Shown piece after piece: positions 52,501-64,000 of a DNA stretch of 64,000 nt. The notes under the pieces were generated by a model, which saw only the letters and a program-made list of their open reading frames with translations, did no database searches and was not told the origin of the DNA. Every line of letters starts with the position of its first letter. Position 1 is the stretch's first letter. The stretch covers positions 29,560,335-29,624,334 of the forward strand of contig NC_088788.1 in the NCBI RefSeq assembly GCF_949628265.1. Reading direction: 5' to 3'. Origin of the DNA: Cloeon dipterum. Lineage: Eukaryota; Arthropoda; Insecta; Ephemeroptera; Baetidae. Both the position numbers and the translations under genes were made by a program.

Positions 52501-55500
52501 CACAACCTGCAGCCATCTCACTGACTTTCCACTCTTGAAATTGACAGCTCTCGTCGCTAGCTCTTGATCAAATTACCAGCATAATTACATGCTCTGCCGC
52601 CGAGTAAATCATGGCAAACGCACTTTCTTTGCCAAAACAGCCGTGCGTGTGAGAGTTATTTATCTCAGTTAATGACTAGAGGAAAGGTCAGTGAACTATG
52701 TCTCGATCCGCGGTGACCCCAATCGGGTGTCTTGTGAAAGTTTACGACACTTAATATTACAATGAACAGCATGTGTGTCCGCCGCCACGCTTCCACCGAC
52801 TTATAATAATGTGAGTCGGCCACGTTGTCGATTACTTCAATGATTTTGGCCAAAGATCGTTCATGCAGAAAATAATATAGTAACAAATAAATTAATTTAT
52901 TAGGAAGCCTCGTTCATTTTTTATCTTTGAATTTTAATTATTACCTATAAATTTAGGAAAGTTATCGAATCTTTATGGGAATTATTAGAACTCACAAAAA
53001 CCCAGTAACTTTATAGTTTTCATATTTTTTTTTTGTTACTTACAAAATATTATTTGTCATCGAGGCACGGTGTTATTATTAATTATTTATTAATTCATAA
53101 CTTTTTTATCTGACTTGTGCAAATACCGTGACGACTGCTAACACCTTAAATCTCGTTCTTCCCTCAGGCCCGGTGCGTAGAAGACTGCGTAGACCAATTA
53201 AATCATCAAGCTCTAGTTCCTCAAGCCCTGCAGCGGAAGAGGCAGTTCCCGCTGCGCCGGTGCCGTCCAGGTCTGCGGTGACGGCCCTGCGCACGCGCGG
53301 CGACCAGGAAGTGTCTGCCAGCGTTAACCGGCTGCGCGTGCGCAACAGGCCGAGCGCCGGCTCCAAGAGCACCAGCAGCAACACCGTCAGCACCAGCACG
53401 GGCCCTGACGAGGATGGCTACAAGGTGGTGTGTTACTACACCAATTGGTCGCAGTATAGACCTAAACACGGCAAATTCTCCCCCGAAGACATCCAGCCCG
53501 ACCTCTGCACTCACATCATTTTTGCCTTCGCCTGGCTGAAGAAGGGAAAGATCTCGTCCTTCGAGTCGAACGATGAGACCAAGGATGGAAAGACCGGTCT
53601 CTACGACAGAATCATGACCCTCAAAAAGGCCAACCCTAAGCTCAAGATCCTCATGGCTATTGGTGAGTTTCAGCCATTTAGAAAATTAACTAATTGCGTC
53701 TGAATTAATGATTTTCTATTCAAACTATTTGATTTTTGAGAAATCAAATGAATTGAATTGGTAAATTAATAAAAAAATCTTAGATATTATTGTGACCCCT
53801 TTTTTACGATGACCTCTAACTTAAAATTGCAATTAATCCAATATTTTAATCCTTACACACAATTAGAGATTTTTAACTCGCTAAATTTGTGCCCGAATGC
53901 ATTCCAGGTGGATGGTCTTTCGGCACGCAGAAATTCAAGGACATGTCGTCGACCAGGTACGCTCGGCAGACGTTTATCTACAGCAGCATCCCCTTCCTGC
54001 GCGACAGAAATTTCGACGGACTGGACATGGATTGGGAGTACCCCAAAGGCTCTGACGATAAGAAGAACTTTGTCCTCCTCCTGAAAGGTACGGATTAGAA
54101 ATCGCCCTCGCAAGCTCGTGCCTCGGAAAGGCGGAAACGTCACTCATGAAAATAGAATTAGCGGACGACCTGTCTGAGTGTATCTACACGCACGAGCAAC
54201 AAGTGCAATTTCTCCGTGTCGTGAAGGGACTAACTCTTCCTAACTCCCTTAAATGGTCGTTTCCGCAGATAAAAAGCCGCGCGGCTTCTTCCTTTATCAT
54301 TGTAGAAAGTTGCGGCTCTTTGACGTGATTTCGTGCATTTTTAATTTTACCTTTTTTCTCGCGGTTGTCAGTCAAACGTTCGAGAGCGCGCATATTGTTT
54401 CCGATTTTGCACGAGCGGTCGTATAATCTCAAAAATGAATGGCTTCAATAACGCCGACGTTTGCGTTTTTATTTTCGCGTGTCGTGACGTGCAGATCCTA
54501 GAAGGCGCTCTCCTTTACTTTGCATGGCCTCGCAGCAATCTCCGCGGCTATATTTTTGAGTATCACGTTGATTGAGGTCCATTGTAAAAATTTACCGTGG
54601 TGTGAAAACACTTTTCGGCTGTTAACCCAGATTTTTATGTAATGCCCTTTTTAATAATGCAGACAAATGATGCCGTCAATCGGGCGCCACGGCGCAATTT
54701 ATTTTTCGTTTCTGTCTGCGTTTATTGTCGTTACGTGTGTGTACATTCAGCAGTCCCGCCAATTGTTGCTGCTTCTCAGAAAACGTTATAGTAGCAGGCA
54801 AATGCAAGGCCGCTTTACAGTGGTGTAGCTATTAACGATCTCATTTTTTCCACTGTTATGTGACTTAATATTCTTTCCTCATGAAATCTTATGACCTTAT
54901 TTACGTTTCATAATTTCAAACAAATGATTTCAAGTTGAAGTGATGGAAATTGCACTAGAAACACCAGGCGATACAAAACAAGTTCGTTTATTCAAAAATA
55001 AATAAATAAACAATGAAAATAATATCTGATGATCAAAGAAAACTTCCAACAAAATTGATATCTATTCCTCCTAAAAGTCATATTCACTAAAATAAAATAA
55101 TAATAATTCTTCTTCGTCTTTTACGAGGCCGCACAATAATTACACTATTAGGTTTTGCGATTTTGTTTATATTAATGTTTTGTAAGCGTATAAAAACTTA
55201 ATACTTTGCTGTGGATAGATCCTTTATCTAGTTTTGCTTAAACTTGTGTTTCAGAACTGAGAGAAGCGTTCGAGGCCGAAGCCCAAGAAGTCAAGAAGCC
55301 CCGTCTTCTACTGACCGCTGCTGTCCCTGTTGGACCTGACAATGTTCGCGGAGGATATGACGTCCCCGCTGTTGCTGGGTAAGTTTACAACATTCCAATG
55401 AACCTACGCTCTGCGGAAATTTACTATTCGTGAGTTAATAATGAATAAAATTCATGCAATTCACTCTGCGATAAGAATTTTGCCGTAATGTTTATTTCCG

Positions 55501-58500
55501 CCTGTCAACTTTATCGCTCTCTACGCGGCTATTGTTCAATCAGCTGTGAAAAATGAAAGTCCCCTTGGCGCGGAGGAACGAACTGCGTCCTATATTATTT
55601 CAGACAAACTTGGCGTATTGAAAGTGCGGCGTGTGTTCGTTGCCGTTGCACCGAAATGGCCCAAGGGCTCAAACAAAAGACTTTATACAAGGAATGATAC
55701 TGCCGCAATGAAGTGAATTCTGTTTAACTCGAGATAGCTGCACCTGTTAGACACTCACACTGTAGTCGGCGGCTACTCAATTAAACGCTCGCTTCTGGAG
55801 GATAATTGTGCAACGCTCTCGAGAGTCGCAGCTCACTTATGTAACACTTCACGGGCCCCGTTTCTAACAGATTTGTTTACTCGCAGGAGCGGTTCTCATT
55901 GTTTGTTTTGCGTGCGTAAAATCAGATTGTGAACTGTGAAGCTAAACCGTATCAAAATTTCAAAGCATCATTTACTTTTTCGCATGCGATGAACAGTATG
56001 AGTTTAAATAATGAGAATTTGTACAGAACCGACACTTGAATAACTAATTTTACTCTTGTTAAGTCAACACATAAAAATCAATTAGTAAGATTATTTAACA
56101 GCATTTAAATAAAATATCTTGTCCTCTGAAAGTCCCATAAACGTTCGCTTTTTCCATTAATCACCATTTTTGGTCAACATTAAACATATTGGTTCATGGT
56201 CATTAAATGGAGAGCTGCTGCTACCCTACAGCTAATTTAGAGCTCGGGTCTTGAAGGAGCAGATTGGAATCTCTGGAGTAAATGAGACGTCGATAAGTAT
56301 GGACAAAAACTGGATTCGCTGGGAACCGCAAGAGATCGAACTGATTTTTCTCATCACCGCTGTCGATTCGATTATGTAAAGGTGCGCGTGTCCGGCAAAA
56401 AGCGAGGAGTATCGAATTAATCTCGATCGAGTGACGCAATGTGACTTGGGCAACCTGCTCTCTGGCTTCTGGTTCCACCAGATTCGGACGCATTTTCGGA
56501 GAATAAACCTCAGTTTTATTTTGCGCACGTCGTGCATTCATAAATATAAATCACTGCTGACCAAATGTGCGTCTGTGTATTGACTTCCAAGTCGGGGCAG
56601 CCGCAAGCTGCAATTAATTTTCAATTTAGGCTACGTTTGTTGCACAATTTTTGACAGGAGTAATGTATTTTGCCTTAAACGGCCGTCCAGTAAAAGCCAA
56701 TAAAATAGCTGATTACGATTACTATGTGATTCGAACGTGCTTCAGGCTATTTACACGTTGCAAAACTCTCTTCTACTACAGCTGCAAAACATTCCTGAAT
56801 TTTACGCTATCCTCAGATACTTGGACTTCATCAACCTGATGGCCTACGATTTCCACGGCAAGTGGGAGCGCGAGACCGGCCATAACGCCCCCCTGTACGC
56901 GCCCTCGTCCGACTCAGAGTGGCGCAAGCAGTTGAGCGTGGACCACGCCGCCAGCATGTGGGTGAAGCTGGGGGCGCCCAAGGACAAGCTGGTCATCGGC
57001 ATGCCAACCTACGGACGTACTTTCACCCTCGCCGACAAGAACAACTTCCGCGTCAACGCGCCCGCCAGCGGTGGTGGCAAAGCTGGAGATTACACCAAGG
57101 AGGGTGGATTCCTCGCTTATTACGAGGTAAAATACATTTTTCTTTGCAAATAATATTTATTTACGAATGATAGTGTAACTTAATCTAACTTTATTCTGAA
57201 TGGGTGCGAGTAGAAATTTATAGTAGTTTTAACATTTACAAATTCTTTGCTGTAGCAAAAAATTAACAAATAAAGTCAACAAATACCCAAAATATTTTTA
57301 TTTAATTTGATTGTATTGTAATCTTACTGAATTTTGACTGCAAAATTACTTTTTGTATAATTTTTTAATTTTATTGATTTTGTTTACACTTTTTAATTTT
57401 TTTAAATAAAAAAGTAGTATTATTTATTTTTTTAAAATAATTAATTATTAATATTTTATTTATTACCTCATCACTTAATTTAGTACAAACTGAACACAAA
57501 TTACGTAAGCTATGTGAAAGGGGTTAACTTTGAATTTAAAATTTGTCCAGTATTCCTGACTATTAAAATAAATCGAAAACTTTGAATATCATAGCTAATA
57601 TAAATGACAATCATGAACTTCAGGTTTGTGACATGCTGAGAGCTGGAGCAACTTACATTTGGGATGAAGAGATGAAGGTGCCCTATGCCGTTCAGGATGA
57701 TCAGTGGGTTGGATTTGACGACGAGCGTTCTATCAGAAACAAAATGCAATGGATCAAGGATAATGGCTTCGCTGGCGCCATGGTTTGGACCGTGGACATG
57801 GATGATTTCACCGGCACCATCTGTGGAGGAGGAGTCAAGTATCCCTTGATTGGAGCTATGAGGTGATCTATTTATTAATAAAAATTTAATAATATAAATT
57901 AGTTCCAATAAAAAAAACATTTGCTTCGCAATGGCGTGTTAGAACCGCATTTTGCGTGTTGATATCCGTGTTGTTTCTCTTTCCCTTCCTGCAATGCAAA
58001 TTAGTAGTGATGACAAGGCTAATTTCACTCTCATTGTTAATCAGGGAGGAGCTGCGCGGAATTCCTCGTGCCGGCAACGCCAAGGACATTGACTGGAGCA
58101 AAGTGACCAACTCGGTGTCTGACAAGGACGAGCCGAAACCGTCGCCGATCAAGATTTCCGTGAGCGATCTGCTGAACAGGGCCAAGCCCCAGCGCAAGCA
58201 GAGCACCGCCCTCGCCACCGCTGCACCTGCCGTGGACACTAACTGTAAGCAAGCGAACCCAATTCTTTGCAAAGCAAACAAGGGCGTGCCCGCAGAAGAG
58301 AAAGCTGGCGAGAAATTTCGCTCCCACAATGCGTACATGCACTGCAGCAAATGCAGATTATTTCTCGCCTCGCGGTCTGGCCCGCCGTCTAGACTTGAAA
58401 GGAGCCGCCGCCCGCTTTGCTTTATTACTTTATCATGACTGGCCCTGGATTCATGACTCTTGCGGAGGACGGGCCATAAATTTTTCTCTAACTAGCTTGT

Positions 58501-61302
58501 TTTCACGCAAAAATATCTTTTCGTACGTTTAAACAGAAATAAAATCGTTTTGCTGATTTTTTTACGATTTTAGAGAGTTGGAAGCCATATATATATATAG
58601 ATGCTCAATAAAGCGTAAATTGCTGTCCTTACTTAAACGCACTTTTTTCGTTTAAAATGTAAGTTAAATGAGATGCTTTCATAATTTTCCCTTAGCACTA
58701 TTTCTAACATACCAATTATATTTAAAATTTGAAAAATTCTCAGACATCAATAGCAATATTTCTTTATTTCACGGTAACTAATCAATTTTTAAATCACTTT
58801 CCACTTCAATTTTTCTATTCTATATTTTCAACATCAGTTAAAATTATTTAGTCCCCTCTACTAGTATGAATAAATTTTAGAAGTGTAAATTGAACAAATT
58901 ATTTTTCTTTCAGCTCGACCCGCCCAAGTTTTGTGCTACGTTACCAACTGGTCTCAGAAGAGACCTGGTCTTGGCAAATTCACCCCTGAGGACGTTGATA
59001 CCAAACTTTGCACCCACGTGATTTACGCTTTCGCGACAATCAAGGACCATAAACTGACCGAATCCGACGCAAAGGATCCTGAAATGTACGAGCGAGTTGT
59101 CAAACTGAGAGAAAAGAACGCCAACCTGAAGGTAAGATCTTTTATCTTCTGGTAAATTTAGTTTATCCTGAGCTCTGTATCCGTTTGAATTTGTGCTGAC
59201 GCTTTCTATTTTCGCAATGTAGGTTCTTTTGGCCATCGGTGGCTGGGCTTTCGGCTCAACGCCTTTCAAAGAGTTGACCAGCAACACCTTCAGAATGAAT
59301 CAGTTCGTGTATGATGCCATTGAGTTCCTGCGCGAGTACAAATTCGACGGTCTGGATGTCGATTGGGAGTACCCCAGAGGCGCTGACGATAAGAACGCCT
59401 ACGTCAACTTGCTGAAGGAACTGCGTCTCGCTTTTGAAGGCGAGGCCAAGAGCTCTGGACAGCCCAGGCTGCTGCTCACCGCCGCGGTGCCTGCCAGCTT
59501 TGAAGCCATCGCCGCTGGGTGAGCAGATTGAACTATGCAACCGGTGCAGCATGACGATGTTACCGGCTGCATACCTTAGCTGTAAAATAGAAAATTTCCA
59601 TAATAAACTTGATGCAGTGGTTTTGCACGTGGGAATAAATTGTGACCGATATTTTTGCAGATACGATGTACCTGAAATTTCCAAGTACCTGGACATGATC
59701 AATGTCATGACTTATGATTTCCACGGCCAATGGGAAAGACAAGTTGGCCACAATGCCCCTCTATACCCTCTTGAAAGTGCCACCTCATATCAGAAGAAGC
59801 TCACAGTTGTAAGTATTTGTTAGTAAATTCAAAATTTACCCAGAATAGTTTTATTATATTCCTGATCAAATTCTTAACAATGTGCCCTCGATGTGTTCTT
59901 TCTCAGGACTACAGTGCCCGCGAATGGGTGAAGCAAGGTGCCCCCAAGGAAAAGCTCATGATCGGCATGCCCACCTATGGCCGCTCGTTCACTCTGGTGG
60001 AGAAAACCAAGTTTGACATCGGCGCCCCCGCTTCTGGAGGCGGCAGCCCTGGAAAATACACTGCTGAGGCTGGATTCATGTCATACTATGAAGTGTGCGA
60101 CTTCCTGCACGGAGACAACACCACCCTTGTTTGGGACAACGAACAGCAAGTGCCATTCGCCTACAGGGACGACCAATGGGTTGGATTTGATGACGAACGC
60201 TCACTGAAAACCAAGGTAAAATCCGCTTAGTCATTATTTTTATTTTGAAGCCATAAAATTTATACTGTTTGATTTACAGCACGAGTTTGTTAAGATAAAT
60301 TTGATTCAATGATTAATTTTGTAACATTAAATTAAAAGTTAATAACTGCGAGAAAAATACAATTTTTTGTCTTAATTTAGCCTTGCATTGACAATTAATT
60401 TTTTTTCAGATGGGCTGGCTGAAGGAGGAAGGATTTGGAGGAATCATGATCTGGTCCATCGACATGGATGACTTCCGAGGCTCTTGCGGCACTGGAAAGT
60501 ATCCCCTGCTCAACGCTATGCGCCAGGAAATCGAAGGTTACAGAGTTTCTCTTGAGTACGAAGGACCCTATGAGAGCTCCAACCCTGGCTCCAAGGGATA
60601 CACCACAAAGGATCGTAAGTTCAAATCCTTCAAATTAACCTAATTGGAACATGCCAACTGTTTTGGGCCCCTTGAGGACTCATCAGCAGAACTCTTCACA
60701 ACTTGCTTAAGAAATCATGCCAAAGTAAATTTAAGTAAATTTTGAATTAATTGTTTGTTGTTTTAAAAAAAATCAACTGCACTAGTTGCTAAATACAGTA
60801 AAAAATCGGAAAAGCAAAAAAAAACATCTTGTTAAACTCCATCACTCGCTCTCCCTGCGAGAAAGTAAAATTCTTTCTTATAGAAATTCACAAGCCTTAG
60901 ATTCCATCATTTAGATTGCCCCTTATTTCATCATATAAATATTAACAAATTAAAATTCTATGCACCTTAATCAAGTTGGTTTTAAAACATAATTCCGGGA
61001 AATATTTTCCACTAGAGAAAAAAATTTGGAAATCAGAACATTAAATTAATTTTTCTGATTTTTTAATTCGTGTGTTTGCAGCAAACGCAGTTGTTTGCGA
61101 AGAGGAGGATGGTCACATCTCTTACCACCGCGACAAGCTGGACTGCACCATGTACTACATGTGCGAGGGTGAGCGCAAACACCACATGCCCTGCCCGGCT
61201 CAGCTCGTGTTCAACGCCAACGAGAACGTGTGTGACTGGCCCGAGAACGTGGAGGGATGCATGCACCACACACAGGCGCCTCCTGCTGCCAAGCGGAGAT
61301 AA
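38887..61302 (+). CDS. Cht7: Group III (Cht7-type) chitinase: two GH18 domains and a CBM14, 14 coding exons
   Basis: Predicted cuticle-associated chitinase that hydrolyses beta-1,4-linked N-acetylglucosamine chains. Exons: 38887-38889, 52296-52362, 53168-53662, 53908-54087, 55255-55378, 56817-57126, 57624-57862, 58045-58244, 58914-59131, 59223-59518, 59661-59808, 59907-60215, 60410-60614 and 61082-61302. Phases agree throughout, giving 1005 codons with the stop. Residues 1-23 form a hydrophobic signal or anchor, followed by a basic, Ser-rich linker. GH18-1 (about 108-475) has FDGLDMDWEYP with catalytic Glu232. GH18-2 (about 544-905) has FDGLDVDWEYP with Glu661. CBM14 (about 937-991) has six cysteines. 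This order and the length of 1004 aa fit insect group III chitinases. Both catalytic acids are present, so both domains look active. The first exon supplies only the ATG. Cht7 is assigned by architecture. Confidence 0.93.
38890..52295 (+). other. Chitinase intron 1, 13.4 kb, no nested gene recognised
   Basis: Bounded by ATG|GTGAGT at 38889 and TTGCAG at 52295. Contains the (TA)n microsatellite at 43450-43522 and several small GC-richer islands (around 40.6-41.1 kb and 44.4-44.9 kb) without recognisable coding sequence. Its short open frames carry no known domain. Confidence 0.65.
43450..43522. repeat. (AT)n dinucleotide microsatellite, 73 bases
   Basis: Uninterrupted alternating A/T, inside the chitinase first intron. 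Such runs are length-variable and prone to assembly error. Confidence 0.97.
52296..52362 (+). other. Cht7: Chitinase signal-sequence exon
   Basis: Joined to the isolated ATG, it reads MASSRLSLVLLAVLIAIAVA and then ASD, a short N-region followed by an uninterrupted hydrophobic core. It leaves in phase 1. The next exon starts with the basic stretch PVRRRLRRP, so the segment could act as a cleaved signal peptide or as a membrane anchor; a transmembrane N-terminus has been described for group III chitinases. Confidence 0.88.
53416..57862 (+). other. Cht7: First GH18 catalytic domain of the chitinase
   Basis: Five exon segments (53168-53662 in part, 53908-54087, 55255-55378, 56817-57126, 57624-57862). 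The four GH18 signatures are visible in order: ILMAIGGWSFG, FDGLDMDWEYP, LMAYDFHGKWE and GAMVWTVDMDDF. All catalytic acidic residues of the DxxDxDxE motif are present. Two longer introns (54088-55254, 55379-56816) interrupt it and hold no other gene that I can see. Confidence 0.95.
58914..60614 (+). other. Cht7: Second GH18 catalytic domain of the chitinase
   Basis: Exons 58914-59131, 59223-59518, 59661-59808, 59907-60215 and 60410-60614. Signatures: LLAIGGWAFG, FDGLDVDWEYP, VMTYDFHGQWE and GIMIWSIDMDDF. Three junctions have the same phase and structural position as in the first domain: the split after the LLLTAAVP exon, the one before the YLD strand, and the one before the GG-MIW strand region. 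This is consistent with descent of the two domains by internal duplication. Confidence 0.95.
61082..61302 (+). other. Cht7: CBM14 (peritrophin-A) chitin-binding domain exon
   Basis: Encodes six cysteines in the CBM14 spacing (VVCEEEDG, KLDCTMYYMCEG, HMPCPA, ENVCDWPENVEGC), aromatic residues for chitin contact, and a short tail ending PPAAKRR before the TAA stop. Confidence 0.94.
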
Positions 61303-63427
61303 ACGAGAGTGGCCACAAAGTGATTAGCCAGGACTGTGAGGCCCAAGCGAGTGTAGTGGCACCCACGATTGGGCCCATTCGTTTAACTCTAAGTTCAAAT
61401 TTGACGACAAAAATTGTATTAAACTATTTTTAAATTAATTTTGAGCATTCGTCCGTATTGTGCAGAACAGAGGCTTGTTTCAGATTTTCTCACCTGCGGA
61501 TGACAAACATGGCAGCGACACTTTTTCCATTTAAAATGCTGTGAAATTAACTACAAACTTAAATCACGTTTTAACGCTGTTAGGAAACATTGAATTAACG
61601 TCTGCTTTTGCCGCATCCGCAGACTTTAAGTGTTTAGTTGAGTGAGATCCAAACCGACCGATGCCAAGTTTTTCACCCAATCTATCAGTTTTAGCTTTAA
61701 AGTTATCAAACTTGTGATCCGCCCTAGAAAGAATAACGCAGGTGCTTGGTCCAACAACCTTTTTATATTACACACGCAATATATTTATGATTCTTATTTT
61801 ATACATAGTAGTTGTTAGGGAGTTATGCTGGTAAATATGCAGAACATGCGTGATCGAGTGAGTGAGTGCGACTCCGAGTTTGACGAAATAAATGAGTTGT
61901 GTGCGCCATTCTCAGCATCTGATGAGTGCATACCAATTTTCTACGCTCTCTTTCAATCAAAAGAGATCATTTCATTTGATGGTTGAGTGATAATAAAATT
62001 ACACAATTGACTAAATAATTGTCATTTTATTTCATACGTCACCATTTTTACTTTAAGATTTTAACGTTATACATCAATATACAATTGATAACCTCAAAAG
62101 AGGATAAGGAATTATTAATTTCAATTTTTTAGGAATAAACAGAACTGTTTCAGTATAAATAGTGTCTTGCTTATTTACTTGAGTAATCTAAAAAAAGAGA
62201 AAGACATAATGAATAAGATACAAAATTAATCAAATTCGTGCATTATTGTTATCACAGGTTGCATATGAAAATTAATTTTCAAAGTTTACATTTAATGAAA
62301 ATTAATCTAAAAGGGAGTTGTTTCAGCCAGCTGTATTGAAATAATTTTTTATACAAGTTGTAAATTACATCATCACGTTACTCGCCGGCAGCATTGAGGT
62401 TTTTCTCTTGTCTTGATTACTCATGACATTGCCTTGAGGCTAATTTAAGTTAAAAATCAGGCCGTACAAAATTTTTATTTAACTGCCATTTAATAAGTAT
62501 GCATGGAGGCAAATTTCTATCCTTTAAAATGACCTAAAAATATCAAAGAAAAACTAAAATTGAAAAATAACAGCACTTAAGATTGACCATTTCCCATTTT
62601 ATGATTTAATTCCACCAGAGAACAATAAAATGACTATTATGGCATTCGTATCTCCATTCAATTTTTGATAATAAATCTACATAATAATTAGTAGGGCCTG
62701 ATACAACAGAGTAGAACGCTTACAAGCGACCTTCCAAAAGCAACACTATGTTATTTGTAGCGTCTCCCTTCAGGCAGAATTGTTAGAGTGCTACAAATGT
62801 TAATGGCAAAATTACCCTCCATTTTTTCCGCCTAATTGTATATATCCGGTTGGACCCTCGATCGCTTTCGAGTTAAACAAATTTCTAATTATTACTGTTG
62901 ATCAGTTCAGTAACATTAAATGACTTTTATAAACTAGAAATCTCCAAATCTGGATTTTTTAAAGAGCATTGCACGTATTAAAATTAATGAAGTCCAGGCT
63001 GACACATGAATTGATCAGACTTTTTTCTAACGTGAAGCTAACGATTTTCATTTCTGAGATGTACTATTATGTTTAATAAATTCATTGTTGGAAAAAGTAT
63101 TTTGATGCCTATTCATCGTTTCGGCATCAAGAGCGTGCGTTCCAGGCAACTCGAATCTGCCGGTTGCCCTCTCGACACCTGGGTGCTCGGATCATTAGCA
63201 GGTGATGCGCGCGTGACCTTCGTGCCCTGCCCGTCGACAACAAAGGCGGGCCGCCGGCTCGCGGAGCGATGCATTTTGCTGCGGCGAGCGCAAGTTCCCG
63301 TTACGACCCACTGGTACACAGACGCGCGCGCTAAGCAAGCACGGCAGAGCCGATATCGACGCTAGTTGAAGATGGTTAGTCGACGGCCGGCGCTTTCGCG
63401 GAGCGGCCGCACGTGAGCACCGCGCAC
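61303..63427 (+). other. Chitinase 3' region and upstream region of the next gene
   Basis: No further coding exon recognised. Poly(A) signal candidates on the plus strand are ATTAAA at 61419-61424, 117 bases after the stop, and AATAAA at 61887-61892. From about 63110 the sequence becomes markedly GC-rich up to the next start codon, as in a promoter and 5' leader. An open frame at 63069-63365 in that stretch has no known domain. Confidence 0.5.
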
Positions 63428-63654
63428 ATGGGCAACAACCACAGCAACGAGGAACTGCTGCGCTCGGCGGCGGCCGGCGGCCAGCAGGCAAACACTGCCG
63501 AGGCCGGCCGAATGGTTTTCCTGCTCTGGTTGGCACACAGGTACTGGAGCAACGTCGTGGACGTCGCCACCCTCAAGAGAAGCAAACGCAAGAAACGCCG
63601 ACGCAATGGTTCTGACTGCTCCCTCGCCTCTGAAGATGATGACAACACTTCAAG
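63428..63654 (+). CDS. First coding exon of an unidentified gene, partial
   Basis: An open frame starting MGNNHSNEELLRSAAAGG and ending at a donor (TCAAG|GTAGGC) in phase 2. It gives 75 codons that must continue beyond the window. The N-terminus M-G-N-N-H-S fits the N-myristoylation pattern (Gly2, Ser6), suggesting membrane anchoring. A short hydrophobic/aromatic stretch (MVFLLWLAHRYW) is followed by a strongly basic cluster (KRSKRKKRRR) and an acidic, serine-rich end. I do not recognise the family. The frame is open a little further upstream, but this is its first ATG and the myristoylation context supports it. The GC-rich leader fits a promoter-proximal exon. Confidence 0.55.
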
Positions 63655-64000
63655 GTAGGCCGTGGAGCGTCGGATTGTTTTCTACTTTAAAAATTATCAG
63701 CAGGGAATTTTTTACTTCCGTCCTAATTTTTAAAAATAGAGGAGAAATCGTTTAATAAGCCATGAGTTAGAATCCTGAAAATGTCTTAGTTATTGGCTTC
63801 GATCAATAATTCTTAAGCAATGTCACATGACTTGAGAACACTGTTTTTGAAACCAGCACAATTGCTTTCTCATTGAGACCACAAGATGCATATGATGAGC
63901 GCTTGGTCTGCACAAATTATCCACAGGAAAGGATGTTTAAAATTTCACAAAAAGGAAAGAACCAATGATTTAACTTGTTTACAAAGTGACGTTTGAACTA
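63655..64000 (+). other. Start of the intron of the last, partial gene
   Basis: AT-rich sequence following the donor at 63655. No further exon is visible before the window ends. Confidence 0.45.

Noticed and set aside
60598..60625. GTTCAAATCC, similar to a tRNA B box
   Set aside because: It overlaps a chitinase exon-intron boundary and no A box or acceptor stem can be formed.
63069..63365. 98-codon plus-strand frame before the last gene
   Set aside because: No domain, opposite-strand frames of similar length overlap it, and it lies in the likely promoter/leader region of the following exon.
1..64000. CRISPR arrays, operons, bacterial-type promoters, attachment sites, replication origins
   Set aside because: The window is clearly intron-containing animal DNA and no such structure was seen.

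Overview
The window is AT-rich animal nuclear DNA with spliceosomal introns. Its gene content points to an arthropod, most likely an insect: a Zasp52-type muscle PDZ/LIM gene, a group III (Cht7-type) two-domain chitinase with a chitin-binding CBM14 module, an insect-type seven-transmembrane chemoreceptor, and a SMYD4-like SET/MYND gene. I cannot fix the order or species from sequence alone. Splice junctions were read by eye from GT/AG sites, phase continuity and family alignment recalled from memory. For all four complete gene models the exon lengths sum to a whole number of codons.

Layout: 1-1888 holds no recognisable gene. 1889-4535 (minus) is a four-exon SMYD4-like gene. 4536-10778 is intergenic, with a (TG)35 microsatellite and a GC-rich, poly(A)-ended presumptive retroposed fragment. 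10779-30318 (minus) is Zasp: PDZ, ZM motif, LIM1, a proline-rich spacer and LIM2-4, with a 10.3-kb first intron and at least three alternative exons in its middle. 30319-36374 is intergenic, with a decayed retrotransposon gag fragment. 36375-37886 (plus) is a six-exon chemoreceptor. 38887-61302 (plus) is the chitinase, whose start codon sits alone on a leader exon 13.4 kb upstream of the signal-sequence exon. 63428 to the right edge is the first coding exon of an unidentified gene that runs off the window.

The genes are functionally unrelated (lysine methyltransferase-like protein, sarcomere Z-disc scaffold, chemosensation, cuticle chitin turnover), as expected for a eukaryotic neighbourhood. 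The most interesting structure is in Zasp. Two tandem, clearly homologous exons (13807-14321 and 11901-13065) share ordered sequence blocks and the same entry phase, but one ends in a stop with its own poly(A) signal and the other leads into LIM2-4. A third exon (11572-11734) can supply a different first half of LIM2. I found no evidence of an undescribed defence, mobile or biosynthetic system.
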